Source of the DNA: UBA5158 sp963692955
GTDB taxonomy: Bacteria; Pseudomonadota; Gammaproteobacteria; DSM-16500
DNA length: 64,000 nt
NCBI GenBank assembly: GCA_963692955.1
Contig: OY843587.1
Coordinates: forward strand, 1,364,001-1,428,000
Reading direction: 5' to 3'
The translations under genes and the position numbers were made by a program. Below the pieces are notes generated by a model. It was not told the DNA's origin, searched no databases, and saw only the letters and a program-made list of their open reading frames with translations. Of this stretch, positions 62,801-64,000 are shown piece by piece (the first letter of the stretch is position 1; each line of letters opens with the position of its first letter).

Positions 62801-64000
62801 CTTGCGCGGACGCCGCGACGTTACTAAATAAAGTCACCGCTGAGCCGCTTTCATAATAAGTTCCGCCAATCGCGGTGGCTGTCAAAGTAGGGGCATGATT
62901 GACTGGCGTAATATTAATTGTCGCAACACTTGTGCCAGTTAATGGGCCGCCAGCGCCAGCCACTGCTTTGTCATTCACACTTAAAGTTAATTGCGTTGAA
63001 GCCGATGGATTAGCGTTACTATCCTTATAAACAATAGAACTACTAGTCGCGCCCGCGAGGAAATTATTTAATTGCGTAATCGTGCCGGTGACGACGACAC
63101 TACTAGTTCCCGAACCTGAAACAATGGTTACGCCGGTGGTACCCGCGGCAACAGTTAATGTGCCTTCACCAACTGATAACGTAATTTGTTCGGTGCTAGT
63201 GCCGGCGTCCGCGTCAGCAATTGAAAGACCCGTATTAGATAAAGTTAAATTGATTCCTGATACCGCGCTGTAAGCCGCAGTTGGAACGGTCGCGACAGGT
63301 GCTTGATCGACTGTTGTAATAGTTTGCGTAGCCGTCCCAGTCGCAGTAGAAAATGCGGTGCTCCCACCCGTTGTAGCCGTGCTAGCTGTCGTGCCAGGCG
63401 TGCCGGTGGTTTGGTCCCATGCTCGATAAGTAAATGTTGCGGTGAGGCTTGCAGTCGTATCAATCGTATTGCCCACCGGTACAAATCTAACGAGGTCAGT
63501 GCTGCTCAATAATAACGAAGCAGCTGTGGAAATCGCCGGAAAATTAACCCATGTTGTACCGCCATTTAATGAATATTGCCATGTACCGGCAGTCGTCACT
63601 GGAACAGCAGTAATTGCAATACCTTTTAACGCACCGGTGTCTGCGTCTGTGGATGTTAAGAAGGATGCAACTGTTTCACCGCTATTGGTAGTGGCCGTTT
63701 CAAGAATAGTGGGTAACGTCACAGTCGTTCCAGTTAAGACCGGCGCACGATTCGTTCCCGATACAGCAATAGTAATTGTATAAGCTGAAGCGGAAATATT
63801 GGTACCGCCGTTAGCGGTACCGCCGTCATCTTCTACTTTAAAGCCAATGGTCGCGGCGGTCGTGCCCGCCGTATAAATTAATTTGCCTGCTTGAATATCC
63901 GCAACCGATACAAAGGTCCCTGCCGTCACCGTCGTGCCATTATCTTTTAATGTTCCCGTCGTCGGCAGCGTCGTAATTTCCACGGCTAAAAGATTATTAG
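26883..64000 (-). CDS. Giant cadherin-like repeat surface protein (5'-partial)
   Basis: One uninterrupted frame of more than 12,360 codons. It stays open through the right window edge; the GTG at 63983 is an internal Val in NNLLAVEITT, so the true start lies outside. The visible N-terminal part (63.98-62.43 kb) holds a CSPG/Cadherin_3-like module (GTLKDNGTTVTAG...) and other Ig-like modules. From about 62.43 to 27.98 kb come about 120 cadherin-like beta-sandwich domains of 94-96 residues, each ending VTASDGT...EAVTLNVTD. The last ~365 residues are Ser/Thr-rich, then charged, ending FAFSRRVNFQDRVKKL...DDDDTSA. I noticed no Cys and no RTX nonapeptides. The likely role is an extracellular adhesin or biofilm fibre of the BapA/LapA type. 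No secretion genes are in the window, so the export route is unknown. Confidence 0.9.
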   Translation of the reverse strand, partial: NNLLAVEITTLPTTGTLKDNGTTVTAGTFVSVADIQAGKLIYTAGTTAATIGFKVEDDGGTANGGTNISASAYTITIAVSGTNRAPVLTGTTVTLPTILETATTNSGETVASFLTSTDADTGALKGIAITAVPVTTAGTWQYSLNGGTTWVNFPAISTAASLLLSSTDLVRFVPVGNTIDTTASLTATFTYRAWDQTTGTPGTTASTATTGGSTAFSTATGTATQTITTVDQAPVATVPTAAYSAVSGINLTLSNTGLSIADADAGTSTEQITLSVGEGTLTVAAGTTGVTIVSGSGTSSVVVTGTITQLNNFLAGATSSSIVYKDSNANPSASTQLTLSVNDKAVAGAGGPLTGTSVATINITPVNHAPTLTATAIGGTYYESGSAVTLFSNVAASAQDSGQMIQSLTLTVSNVVDAAEQLIVDGSTIALVNGATGTTATDGMSYTVSIVSGLATVTLSKTAGVTPAVLSNIINTMTYQDVAATPTIGNRVITLKQIVDNGGTANGGVNTTALSIASTVTNYDPPVITSAATATVAEGTPTATTVYTDTATDPESLALTYAITGTDAAYFNINASTGVVTLKAISNFQTKSSYSFSVTASDGVQTTSKAVVLSVTDVRPTVTSAATATVVEGTSTSTTVYTATATGAAGTTMIYSLTGTDAALFNINSSTGAVTLKSVPNYVTKSSYSITVNAADATTNALVGTEAVTINVSDVAPTIPSSGSTTVAEGSAAGTAVYTASATNPLNNPITYSITGADASAFTINATTGVISVASGANLNYQTKSSYNFSIIASDGTLTSTEAFTVTLTDRAPVINSTATTSVTEGTPITTTVFTASATDVTGTTLTYSLSGTDASLLSINSSTGAVTLKAIPNYQTKTSYSFNVIASDGTLTATEAVTLNVTDVAPSIPATGTTSVQEGTSPGTAVYTASATSVVNSPITYSLSGTGATAFTINATTGVISVATGQVLNYQSNHLYNVTVTASDGSLSSTQALTINITDKAPVISSTATASVTEGTPISTAVFTASATDVSGTTITYSLSGTDSSLFNINASTGVVTLKAVANYQTKPSYSFNVIASDGTLTSTEAVTLNVTDVAPTIAATGSASIQEGTAPGTTVYTASATSVVGSPITYTLSGTGSSAFTINSTTGAISIASGQVLNYQTNPAYSLTVTASDGTLSSTQAVTISLIDKAPVINSTATTTVTEGTAITTPVFTASATDVSGTTLTYSLSGTDASLFTINSATGAVSLKAVANYQTKPSYSFNVVASDGTLTSTEAVTLNVTDVAPSIPSTATTSVQEGTSPGSSVYTATATSVVNSPITYSLSGADASAFTINATTGVISVATAQVLNYQTKSSYSFNVIASDGTLTSTQALTVTITDKAPVINSTATASVTEGTAISTPVFTASASDVSGTTLTYSLSGTDASLFTINSATGAVSLKAIANYQTKPSYSFNVIASDGTLTSTEAVTLNVTDVAPTIASTGTTSVLEGTAPGTSVYTASASSVVGSAITYSLSGTGSSAFTINAATGVISIASGQVLNYQTNHLYNLTVTASDGTLSSTQALTINVTDKAPVINSSATTTVTEGTAITTPVFTASATDISGTTLTYSLSGTDAALFNINSATGAVTLKAVANYQTKPSYSFNVIASDGTLTSTEAVTLNVTDVAPTITASGTASVQEGTAAGSTVYTASASSVVGSPITYSISGADASAFTINATTGVISIAPSQVLNYQLKSSYNFSVIASDGTLTSTQALTINVTDKAPVISSSATTTVVEGTAITTPVFTAAATDVSGTTLTYSLSGTDASLFNINSATGAVTLKAIANYQSKPSYSFNVVASDGTLTSTEAVTLNVTDTAPVITATATTSVTEGTAITTPVFTASATDVTGTTLTYSLSGTDASLFNINSVTGAVTLKAVANYQTKPSYSFNVIASDGTLSSTEAVTLNVTDVAPTIATTGTTSVLEGTTPGTSVYTASATSVVNSPITYTLSGTGSSAFTINAATGVISIASGQVLNYQTNPTYNLTVTASDGTLSSTQALTINVTDKAPVITSTATTTVTEGTAITTPVFTASATDVAGTTLSYSLSGTDAALFNINSATGAVTLKAVANYQTKPSYSFNVIASDGTLTSTEAVTLNVTDVAPTIASTSTASIQEGSAAGTSVYTASATSVVGSPITYSLSGTGSSAFTINATTGVITVASGQTLNYQTNPTYNLTVIASDGTLSSTQALTINLTDKAPVISSSATTTVVEGTAITTPVFTAAATDVSGTTLTYSLSGTDASLFNINSATGAVTLKAIANYQSKPSYSFNVVASDGTLTSTEAVTLNVTDTAPVITATATTSVTEGTAITTPVFTASATDVTGTTLTYSLSGTDASLFNINSATGAVTLKAVANYQTKPSYSFNVIASDGTLSSTEAVTLNVTDVAPTIATTGTTSVLEGTSPGTSVYTASATSVVNSPITYTLSGTGSSAFTINAATGVISIASGQVLNYQTNHLYNLTVTASDGTLSSTQALTINVTDKAPVITSTATTTVTEGTAITTPVFTASATDVAGTTLSYSLSGTDAALFNINSATGAVTLKAVANYQTKPSYSFNVIASDGTLTSTEAVTLNVTDVAPTIASTSTASIQEGSAAGTSVYTASATSVVGSPITYSLSGTGSSAFTINATTGVITIASGQTLNYQTNPTYNLTVTASDGTLSSTQALTINLTDKAPVISSSATTTVVEGTAITTPVFTAAATDVSGTTLTYSLSGTDASLFNINSATGAVTLKAIANYQSKPSYSFNVVASDGTLTSTEAVTLNVTDTAPIITATATTSVTEGTAITTPVFTASATDVTGTTLTYSLSGTDASLFNINSATGAVTLKAVANYQTKPSYSFNVIASDGTLSSTEAVTLNVTDVAPTIATTGTTSVLEGTSPGTSVYTASASSVVGSAITYSLSGTGSSAFTINAATGVISIASGQVLNYQTNPTYNLTVTASDGTLSSTQALTINVTDKAPVITSTATTTVTEGTAITTPVFTASATDVAGTTLSYSLSGTDAALFNINSATGAVTLKAVANYQTKPSYSFNVIASDGTLTSTEAVTLNVTDVAPTIASTSTASIQEGSAAGTSVYTASATSVVGSPITYSLSGTGSSAFTINAITGVITVASGQTLNYQTNPTYNLTVTASDGSLSSTQALTINLTDKAPVISSTATTTVVEGTAITTPVFTAAATDVSGTTLTYSLSGTDASLFNINSATGAVTLKAIANYQSKPSYSFNVVASDGTLTSTEAVTLNVTDTAPVITATATTSVTEGTAITTPVFTASATDVTGTTLTYSLSGTDASLFNINSATGAVTLKAVANYQTKPSYSFNVIASDGTLSSTEAVTLNVTDVAPTIATTGTTSVLEGTSPGTSVYTASATSVVNSPITYTLSGTGSSAFTINAATGVISIASGQVLNYQTNHLYNLTVTASDGTLSSTQALTINVTDKAPVITSTATTTVTEGTAITTPVFTASATDVTGTTLSYSLSGTDATLFNINSATGAVTLKAVANYQTKPSYSFNVIASDGTLTSTEAVTLNVTDVAPTIASTSTASIQEGSAAGTSVYTASATSVVGSPITYSLSGTGSSAFTINAITGVITVASGQTLNYQTNPTYNLTVTASDGSLSSTQALTINLTDKAPVISSSATTTVVEGTAITTPVFTAAATDVSGTTLTYSLSGTDASLFNINSATGAVTLKAIANYQSKPSYSFNVVASDGTLTSTEAVTLNVTDTAPVITATATTSVTEGTAITTPVFTASATDVTGTTLTYSLSGTDASLFNINSATGAVTLKAVANYQTKPSYSFNVIASDGTLSSTEAVTLNVTDVAPTIATTGTTSVLEGTTPGTSVYTASASSVVGSAITYSLSGTGSSAFTINAATGVISIASGQVLNYQTNPTYNLTVTASDGTLSSTQALAINVTDKAPVITSTATTTVTEGTAITTPVFTASATDVAGTTLSYSLSGTDAALFNINSATGAVTLKAVANYQTKPSYSFNVIASDGTLTSTEAVTLNVTDVAPTIASTSTASIQEGSAAGTSVYTASATSVVGSPITYSLSGTGSSAFTINAITGVITVASGQTLNYQTNPTYNLTVTASDGSLSSTQALTINLTDKAPVISSTATTTVVEGTAITTPVFTAAATDVSGTTLTYFLSGTDASLFNINSATGAVTLKAIANYQSKPSYSFNVVASDGTLTSTEAVTLNVTDTAPIITATATTSVTEGTAITTPVFTASATDVTGTTLTYSLSGTDASLFNINSATGAVTLKAVANYQTKPSYSFNVIASDGTLSSTEAVTLNVTDVAPTIATTGTTSVLEGTSPGTSVYTASATSVVNSPITYTLSGTGSSAFTINAATGVISIASGQVLNYQTNHLYNLTVTASDGTLSSTQALTINVTDKAPVITSTATTTVTEGTAITTPVFTASATDIAGTTLTYTLSGTDASLFNINSATGAVTLKTVANYQTKPSYSFNVIASDGTLTSTEAVTLNVTDVAPTITATATASVQEGTAGGTAVYTASASSVVNSPITYTLTGADASAFTINATTGVISIAPSQVLNYQLKPTYNVSVVASDGTLSSTQALTINLTDKAPVISSTATTTVVEGTAITTPVFTAAATDVSGTTLTYSLSGTDASLFNINSATGAVTLKAIANYQSKPSYSFNVVASDGTLTSTEAVTLNVTDTAPVITATATTSVTEGTAITTPVFTASATDVTGTTLTYSLSGTDASLFNINSATGAVTLKAIANYQTKPSYSFNVIASDGTLSSTEAVTLNVTDVAPTIASSGTTSVLEGTTPGTSVYTASASSVVGSAITYSLSGTGSSAFTINAATGVISIASGQVLNYQTNPTYNLTVTASDGTLSSTQALTINVTDKAPVITSTATTTVTEGTAITTPVFTASATDVAGTTLSYSLSGTDAALFNINSATGAVTLKAVANYQTKPSYSFNVIASDGTLTSTEAVTLNVTDVAPTIASTSTASIQEGSAAGTSVYTASATSVVGSPITYSLSGTGSSAFTINAITGVITVASGQTLNYQTNPTYNLTVTASDGSLSSTQALTINLTDKAPVISSTATTTVVEGTAITTPVFTAAATDVSGTTLTYFLSGTDASLFNINSATGAVTLKAIANYQSKPSYSFNVVASDGTLTSTEAVTLNVTDTAPVITATATTSVTEGTAITTPVFTASATDVTGTTLTYSLSGTDASLFNINTATGAVTLKAIANYQTKPSYSFNVIASDGTLSSTEAVTLNVTDVAPTIASSGTTSVLEGTTPGTSVYTASASSVVGSAITYSLSGTGSSAFTINAATGVISIASGQVLNYQTNPTYNLTVTASDGTLSSTQALTINVTDKAPVITSTATTTVTEGTAITTPVFTASATDVAGTTLSYSLSGTDAALFNINSATGAVTLKAVANYQTKPSYSFNVIASDGTLTSTEAVTLNVTDVAPTIASTSTASIQEGSAAGTSVYTASATSVVGSPITYSLSGTGSSAFTINAITGVITVASGQTLNYQTNPTYNLTVTASDGSLSSTQALTINLTDKAPVISSSATTTVVEGTAITTPVFTAAATDVSGTTLTYSLSGTDASLFNINSATGAVTLKAIANYQSKPSYSFNVVASDGTLTSTEAVTLNVTDTAPVITATATTSVTEGTAITTPVFTASATDVTGTTLTYSLSGTDASLFNINSATGAVTLKAVANYQTKPSYSFNVIASDGTLSSTEAVILNVTDVAPTIATTGTTSVLEGTTPGTSVYTASASSVVGSAITYSLSGTGSSAFTINAATGVISIASGQVLNYQTNPTYNLTVTASDGTLSSTQALTINVTDKAPVITSTATTTVTEGTAITTPVFTASATDVAGTTLSYSLSGTDAALFNINSATGAVTLKAVANYQTKPSYSFNVIASDGTLTSTEAVTLNVTDVAPTIASTSTASIQEGSAAGTSVYTASATSVVGSPITYSLSGTGSSAFTINATTGVITIASGQTLNYQTNPTYNLTVTASDGTLSSTQALTINLTDKAPVISSTATTTVVEGTAITTPVFTAAATDVSGTTLTYSLSGTDASLFNINSATGAVTLKAIANYQSKPSYSFNVVASDGTLTSTEAVTLNVTDTAPVITATATTSVTEGTAITTPVFTASATDVTGTTLTYSLSGTDASLFNINSATGAVTLKAVANYQTKPSYSFNVIASDGTLSSTEAVTLNVTDVAPTIATTGTTSVLEGTTPGTSVYTASASSVVGSAITYSLSGTGSSAFTINAATGVISIASGQVLNYQTNPTYNLTVTASDGTLSSTQALTINVTDKAPVITSTATTTVTEGTAITTPVFTASATDIAGTTLTYTLSGTDASLFNINSATGAVTLKTVANYQTKPSYSFNVIASDGTLTSTEAVTLNVTDVAPTITATATASVQEGTAGGTAVYTASASSVVNSPITYTLTGADASAFTINATTGVISIAPSQVLNYQLKPTYNVSVVASDGTLSSTQALTINLTDKAPVISSSATTTVVEGTAITTPVFTAAATDVSGTTLTYSLSGTDASLFNINSATGAVTLKAIANYQSKPSYSFNVVASDGTLTSTEAVTLNVTDTAPVIAATATTSVTEGTAITTPVFTASATDVTGTTLTYSLNGTDASLFNINSATGAVTLKAIANYQTKPSYSFNVIASDGTLSSTEAVTLNVTDVAPTIATTGTTSVLEGTTPGTSVYTASASSVVGSAITYSLSGTGSSAFTINAATGVISIASGQVLNYQTNHLYNLTVTASDGTLSSTQALTINVTDKAPVITSTATTTVTEGTAITTPVFTASATDVAGTTLSYSLSGTDAALFNINSATGAVTLKAVANYQTKPSYSFNVIASDGTLTSTEAVTLNVTDVAPTIASTSTASIQEGSAAGTSVYTASATSVVGSPITYSLSGTGSSAFTINATTGVITVASGQTLNYQTNPTYNLTVTASDGTLSSTQALTINLTDKAPVISSSATTTVVEGTAITTPVFTAAATDVSGTTLTYSLSGTDASLFNINSATGAVTLKAIANYQSKPSYSFNVVASDGTLTSTEAVTLNVTDTAPVIAATATTSVTEGTAITTPVFTASATDVTSTTLTYSLSGTDASLFNINSATGAVTLKAVANYQTKPSYSFNVIASDGTLSSTEAVTLNVTDVTPTIATTGTTSVLEGTAPGTSVYTASATSVVNSPITYTLSGTGSSAFTINAATGVISIASGQVLNYQTNPTYNLTVTASDGTLSSTQALTINVTDKAPVITSTATTTVTEGTAITTPVFTASATDVAGTTLSYSLSGTDAALFNINSATGAVTLKAVANYQTKPSYSFNVIASDGTLTSTEAVTLNVTDVAPTIASTSTASIQEGSAAGTSVYTASATSVVGSPITYSLSGTGSSAFTINATTGVITVASGQTLNYQTNPTYNLTVTASDGTLSSTQALTINLTDKAPVISSSATTTVVEGTAITTPVFTAAATDVSGTTLTYSLSGTDASLFNINSATGAVTLKAIANYQSKPSYSFNVVASDGTLTSTEAVTLNVTDTAPVITATATTSVTEGTAITTPVFTASATDVTSTTLTYSLSGTDASLFNINSATGAVTLKAVANYQTKPSYSFNVIASDGTLSSTESVTLNVTDVAPTIASTGTTSVQEGTVPGTSVYTASASSVVGSAITYSLTGADASAFVINATTGVVSVAPSQVLNYQLKPSYNFNVVASDGTLTSTQTLTVNLTDRAPVISSTATATVAEGTPTTTTVFTAAATDVSGTTLTYSLSGTDASLFNINSATGAVTLKAIPNYQTKTSYSFNVISSDGTLSSTEAVTLNVTDVAPTIAATASTAVLEGSASGTAVYTATANSVVGSTITYSLSGADAAAFTINSTTGVISVAPLQNLNYQIKSIYNVNVVASDGTLTSTQALTVNITDKAPVINSTATATVSEGSPTLIPVFTASATDVTGTTLTYSLSGTDASYFNINASTGAVTLKAVANFATKPTYSFNVVASDGTLTSAEAVTLSVADVAPVITPIGATTVSEGTAPGTAVYTASATSIGGHPLTYSLSGADASAFVINATTGVITVAPSQVLNYQLKSNYSFNVIVTDGAQSSTEALTVSLTDTAPVINNTATASVVEGTPTTTPVFTASATDVSGTTLTYSLSGLDANSFNINSATGVVTLKAVADYQTKPSYSFNVIASDGTLLSSEAVTLNVTDVAPTISATASTSVQEGTAPGTSIYTATASSIVGSSITYSLTGADASAFTINATTGVVAVATGQNLNFQTKPSYNFSVVASDGTLTATQALTVNLIDRAPVISSAATTTVTEGTAITTPVFTASATDVSGTTLIYSLSGTDASLFNINSATGAVTLKAVANYQTKPSYSFNVNASDGTLTSTEAVTLNVTDVAPTIASTGTTSVLEGTAPGTSVYTATAASVVGSPITYSLSGTGSSAFTINATTGVVSIASGQVLNYQTNHLYNLTVTASDGTLSSTQALTINVTDKAPVITSTATTTVTEGTAIITPVFTASATDVAGTSLTYSLSGTDALFFNINSATGAVTLKAVSNYQTKPSYSFNVIASDGTLTSTEAVTLNVTDVAPTIASTSTASIQEGTAAGSPVYTASATSVVGSPITYTLSGTGSSAFTINALTGVISVATGQILNYQTNPTYNLIVTASDGTMSSTQALTISLIDKAPVINSSTTTTVTEGTPITTPVFTAAASDVSGTTLTYSLSGTDASLFNINSATGAVTLKAISDYQTKPSYSFNVVASDGTLTSAEAVTLNVTDVAPTISAVANTLVQEGTAPGTAIYTANASSVVGSAITYSLTGADASAFTINSTTGVVSVATGQTLNFQTKPIYNLSVVASDGTMSSTQALTVNLSDTAPVINSTATTSVVEGTAITTPVFTASATDIAGTTLSYSLSGTDALLFNINSATGAVTLKVASNYQAKPSYSFNVIASDGTLTSTEAVTLNVTDVAPTIPATASTAVLEGTAPGSAVYTASATSVVGSPITYSLSGTGASAFTINATTGIISIASGQVINYQTNNIYNLTVTASDGTQNSTQALTINVTDKAPVINSTATTTVTEGTAITTPVFTATATDVSGTTLTYSLSGTDANLFNINSATGAVTLKAVSNYQTKPSYNFNVVASDGTLTSTEAVTLNVTDVAPTIASTSTATVQEGTPAGTAVYTATANSVVGSPITYTLSGIGSSAFTINSTTGVISIASGQILNYQTNPTYNLTVTASDGTLSSTQALTVNLTDKAPVISSSTTTTVTEGTPITTPVFTAAATDVSGTTLTYSLSGTDASLFNINSLTGVVTLKAASDYQTKPSYSFNVVASDGTLTSAEAVTLNVTDVAPTIPATASTAVQEGTNPGTAIYTANASSVVGSAITYSLTGTDASAFTINATTGIVSVATGQNLNFQTKPSYNFNIVASDGTMSSTQALTVNLTDKAPVISSTATATVVEGTPTSTTVFTAAATDVSGTTLTYTLSGADASLFNINSATGAVTLKATPDYQTKTNYNFNVTASDGTLSSTQAVTLNVTDVAPTIAATASSSVLEGTTPGTAVYTATANSVVGSAITYSLSGADASAFTINATTGVVSVAPLQNLNYQLKSIYNLNVVASDGTLSSTQALTVNITDRAPVINSTATATVSEGTPTIVPVFTASATDVTGTTLTYSLSGADASLFNINSATGIVTLKAVANFATKATYNFNVIASDGTLTSTENVTLSVADVAPVITPVGAAIVPEGTAPGTTVYTASATSIGGHPLTYSLTGADASAFVINATTGVISVAPSQVLNYQLKSNYSFNVVVSDGAQSSTEALTVSLTDTAPVINSAATTSVVEGTPITTPVFTASATDVSGTTLTYSLSGLDANFFNINSATGAVTLKAVADYQTKPSYSFSVVASDGTLISAEAVTLNVTDVAPTITATATTTVLEGTTPGTAIYTASAASVVGSAITYTLTGADASAFIINPTTGVISVAIGQNLNYQTKPSYNFSVVAADGTMSSTQALTVNLTDKAPVITSTATTTVTEGTAITTPVFTASATDVSGTTLTYTLSGADANLFTINSATGAVTLKAVSDYQTKPSYSFNVIASDGTLTSTEAVTLNVTDVAPAIASAASTSVLEGTTPGTSVYTANATSVVGSAITYSLTGADAAAFTINATTGVISIAPSQVLNFQTKPTYNLNVVAADGTLTSTQALTINLIDKAPVINSTATTSVVEGTPITTPVFTASATDVTGTTLTYSLSGIDAIFFNINSATGAVTLKAVANYQIKPSYTFNVLASDGTQTSTEAVTLTVSDVAPTIAATATTSVLEGTPAGTAVYTASASGAVISPITYSLSGTGASAFTINSLTGVISIAAGQVLNYQTNPVYNLTVTASDGTLNSTQALTINLTDQAPVINSTATTSVTEGTPITTPVFTATATDVSGTTLTYTLSGADANLFNINSATGAVTLKAAANYQTKPSYNFSVTASDGTLTSTEAVTLNVTDVAPTIPTTGTTTVVEGTAPGTAIYTASAASVVGSTITYSLSGADASAFTINATTGVISVAAGKVLNYQLQSTYHVNVVASDGTLTSAQALTVNLTDTAPVINSSATATVVEGSPLSTVVFTPTATDVSGTTLTYSLSGTDALLFNINSSTGAVTLRLVANYQLKPSYNFNVVASDGTLTSSEAVTLNVTDVPPVIAANASTIVVEGTTAGTPVYVANATSIVGSTITYALSGADAAAFTINATTGVISIAPSQVLNYQLKSTYNLTVIAQDGTAQSLQTLTVNITDLAPVINSLAVSSVVEGTPTTTPVFTASATDITGTVLTYTLSGSDANLFNINSATGAVTLKAPANYQTQSIYHFNVTASDGSLSSVEAVTLNVTDVAPSMSATASTSVVEGTSPGSAVYTASASSVVGSPITYSLTGLDASAFRINSTTGVISIAPGAVLNYQLKSAYNLTVLASDGTNTSIQALTINVTDTAPVINAATTTSVVEGTSVLTPVFNAVATDVSGTTLIYSLSGTDANLFNINSLTGAVTLKSPADYQTKPSYNFNVTVSDGTLTSTEAVTLNVTDVAPVIAPTASTSVIEGTAPGTSVYTANATSVVGSTITYALAGADAAAFTINATTGVISVAPSAVLNYQLKSTYNLTVLALDGTDTSSQALTVNLTDQAPVINSIVTTSVVEGSPTTTPVFTAAATDIPGTTLSYSLSGIDANLFNINSATGAVTLKVAPNYQTKPIYTFNVNASDGTLTSTEAVILNVTDVPPMIASTATATVVEGTAPGSAIYTANGTSVVGSPIIYTLSGLDAASFTINSTTGVISVAPGAILNYQLKSTYNLTVAALDGTDTSTQALTINVTDTAPVIAASTTMSIVEGSSIITPIFTARAADVTGTTITYSLSGTDANLFNINSLTGAITLKASPNYQTQPSYNFNVIASDGTLTSTEAVTLNVTDVAPIMASSASTTVLEGTAPGTTVYTANASSVVGSVITYALSGADASAFSINAATGAITVAPSAVLNYQLKSTYTLTVLALDGTDTSLQTLTINVTDTAPVINSLTTTSIAEGTPITTPVFNAVATDISGTTLTYTLSGTNANLFNINSATGAVTLKAVANYQTQPTYNFNVTVSDGTLSATEAVILNVTDVAPIIASTASTTIIEGTAPGTTVYTASANSVVGSTISYALSGADASAFTINAATGAISVAPSQILNFQIKSTYTLTVLALDGTDTSIQTLTINVTDQAPIINSTATTSVVAGSAVTAPIFTATATDIAGTTLTYSLAGADANLLNINSATGAVTLKSVANYQSKSSYSFSIVASDGTLTSSEAVTLNVTDIVPTIISAPTVTVQEGTPISTAVYTVAGSSVPGTVFTYALSGPDSAAFTINPNTGVVKFTAVPNATIQSTYSISVTASDGTLTSIATPITINVVDIAPVITSPSTLNVIEGTTTTTVVYTAAATDVPGTQVTYGLTGADASLFTINSQTGDITFNSIPLSAVQSIYNVNVTATDGIKTSVEALTINIESLTPPSLTQTGAVTYAPGVVVNSVIQLSDPANGTLLDATVTIANYTNDGSTYLTFAPSSATGNITGTYNASTGELILSSPNNTATVTQFQAALRTVEYTNNTTNAPASQQIITFVFDNGNAVNNLSNPLTTVINTPSTVVAPTAVIAATPIVNIPLTSTSVGSLGDQIFFNSSTLDALATQNSTTSSSTYSDTSYAALSATAASSSGSTSSGPNIGSLNNPVTVMLSKYSHQPSWGFEHSPDFVNLTPIVEGLSDTLATLSSKIAAPDESSVLPSINSQNTQSDNSQVAPVTNADVAKAVDTAKVPVVPKPTAETKANKVSESKVYQPLETANFAFSRRVNFQDRVKKLLSDFGMSDDTPDDDDTSA
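27980..41087 (-). repeat. C-terminal diverged cadherin-like domain tract, alternating 94/96-aa types
   Basis: About 46 domains. Two kinds alternate strictly in the parts I checked. A 94-residue kind has (A)SATDVSGTTLTYSLSG and NYQTKPSYSFNV. A 96-residue kind has SVVGS-ITYSLSG, TTGVISVA and LNYQ. They form a dimer of 190 aa (570 bp). Copies differ from each other at many positions, increasingly towards the C-terminus, in contrast to the neighbouring array. Confidence 0.8.
41088..58715 (-). repeat. Higher-order tandem repeat: 1,422-bp, five-domain unit, 12 copies plus two domains
   Basis: In protein order the unit is A (94 aa, VVEG...AAATDVSG...NYQSK, ends VTDT), B (94, TATATTSVTEG), C (96, SVLEG), D (94, ATDVAGTTLSYSLSG) and E (96, STASIQEGSAAG), totalling 474 aa. 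The DNA encoding the A-B junction (GGCGCAGTGTCGGTAAC and near variants) recurs at 41366, 42788, 44210, 45632, 47054, 48476, 49898, 51320, 52742, 54164, 55586, 57008 and 58430, always 1,422 bp apart. Copies are nearly identical in sequence. Domain boundaries were set at the codon following VTD. Confidence 0.92.
58716..62430 (-). repeat. N-terminal diverged cadherin-like domain tract
   Basis: About 13 domains of the same family, again mostly alternating the 94- and 96-residue kinds, more different from one another than copies in the central array. The first one (VITSAATATVAEGTPTATT...DPESLALTYAI) follows a NYDPP linker near 62.43 kb, where the earlier, unrelated modules end. Confidence 0.75.

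Noticed and set aside
63245..63983. GTG at 63983 as the start of the giant gene, and other small ORFs in this stretch
   Set aside because: The frame continues upstream without a stop to the window edge in a typical domain-linker sequence, and no ribosome site precedes the GTG. The small ORFs are shadows.

Overview
The window looks like a chromosome segment of a moderately AT-rich gammaproteobacterium. The lineage is my inference, from GSH-dependent formaldehyde detoxification genes, a Pseudomonas-type LigD, a CSS-motif EAL protein, and host-interaction-style genes that hint at an intracellular or host-associated group such as the Legionellales. No rRNA, tRNA, CRISPR array, insertion sequence or prophage was recognised.

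Layout. Positions 1-4.0 kb hold a CsbD stress protein facing a DUF883-ku-ligD end-joining operon, with a strong terminator between them. 4.2-4.6 kb is a decayed zinc alcohol dehydrogenase. 4.7-7.9 kb is an Nramp-related transporter followed by frmA-frmB. 8.1-11.9 kb holds an unknown protein with a hydrophobic hairpin, a secreted protein, a lipoprotein, a second DUF883-like protein and an APH(6)-like kinase. 11.9-19.1 kb is a signalling block: EAL phosphodiesterase, PAS histidine kinase, CheB-CheR-PAS fusion and stand-alone CheB, plus two tiny hydrophilic genes. 19.4-26.9 kb has a TPR protein, an intact zinc alcohol dehydrogenase with a hemerythrin, a 781-residue protein with a CX5R phosphatase signature, and a PfkB sugar/nucleoside kinase.

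From 26.9 kb to the right edge runs one minus-strand reading frame of more than 12,300 codons. It encodes a giant adhesin-like protein of roughly 120 cadherin-like domains. Its 5' end lies beyond the window. At its heart (41,088-58,715) is a higher-order repeat: five different domains (94+94+96+94+96 aa = 474 aa = 1,422 bp) repeated twelve times plus two domains, with no length drift seen. A further four-unit (5,688 bp) duplication is visible inside it.

The left half carries a recurring short inverted repeat, AGGG-N4-CCCT. It lies in five intergenic regions next to the Ku/LigD operon, the small ORFs, the CheB/CheR genes, the TPR gene and the alcohol dehydrogenase. Candidate -10 boxes lie at near-constant spacing. 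I read this as a probable shared operator of a stress or stationary-phase regulon.
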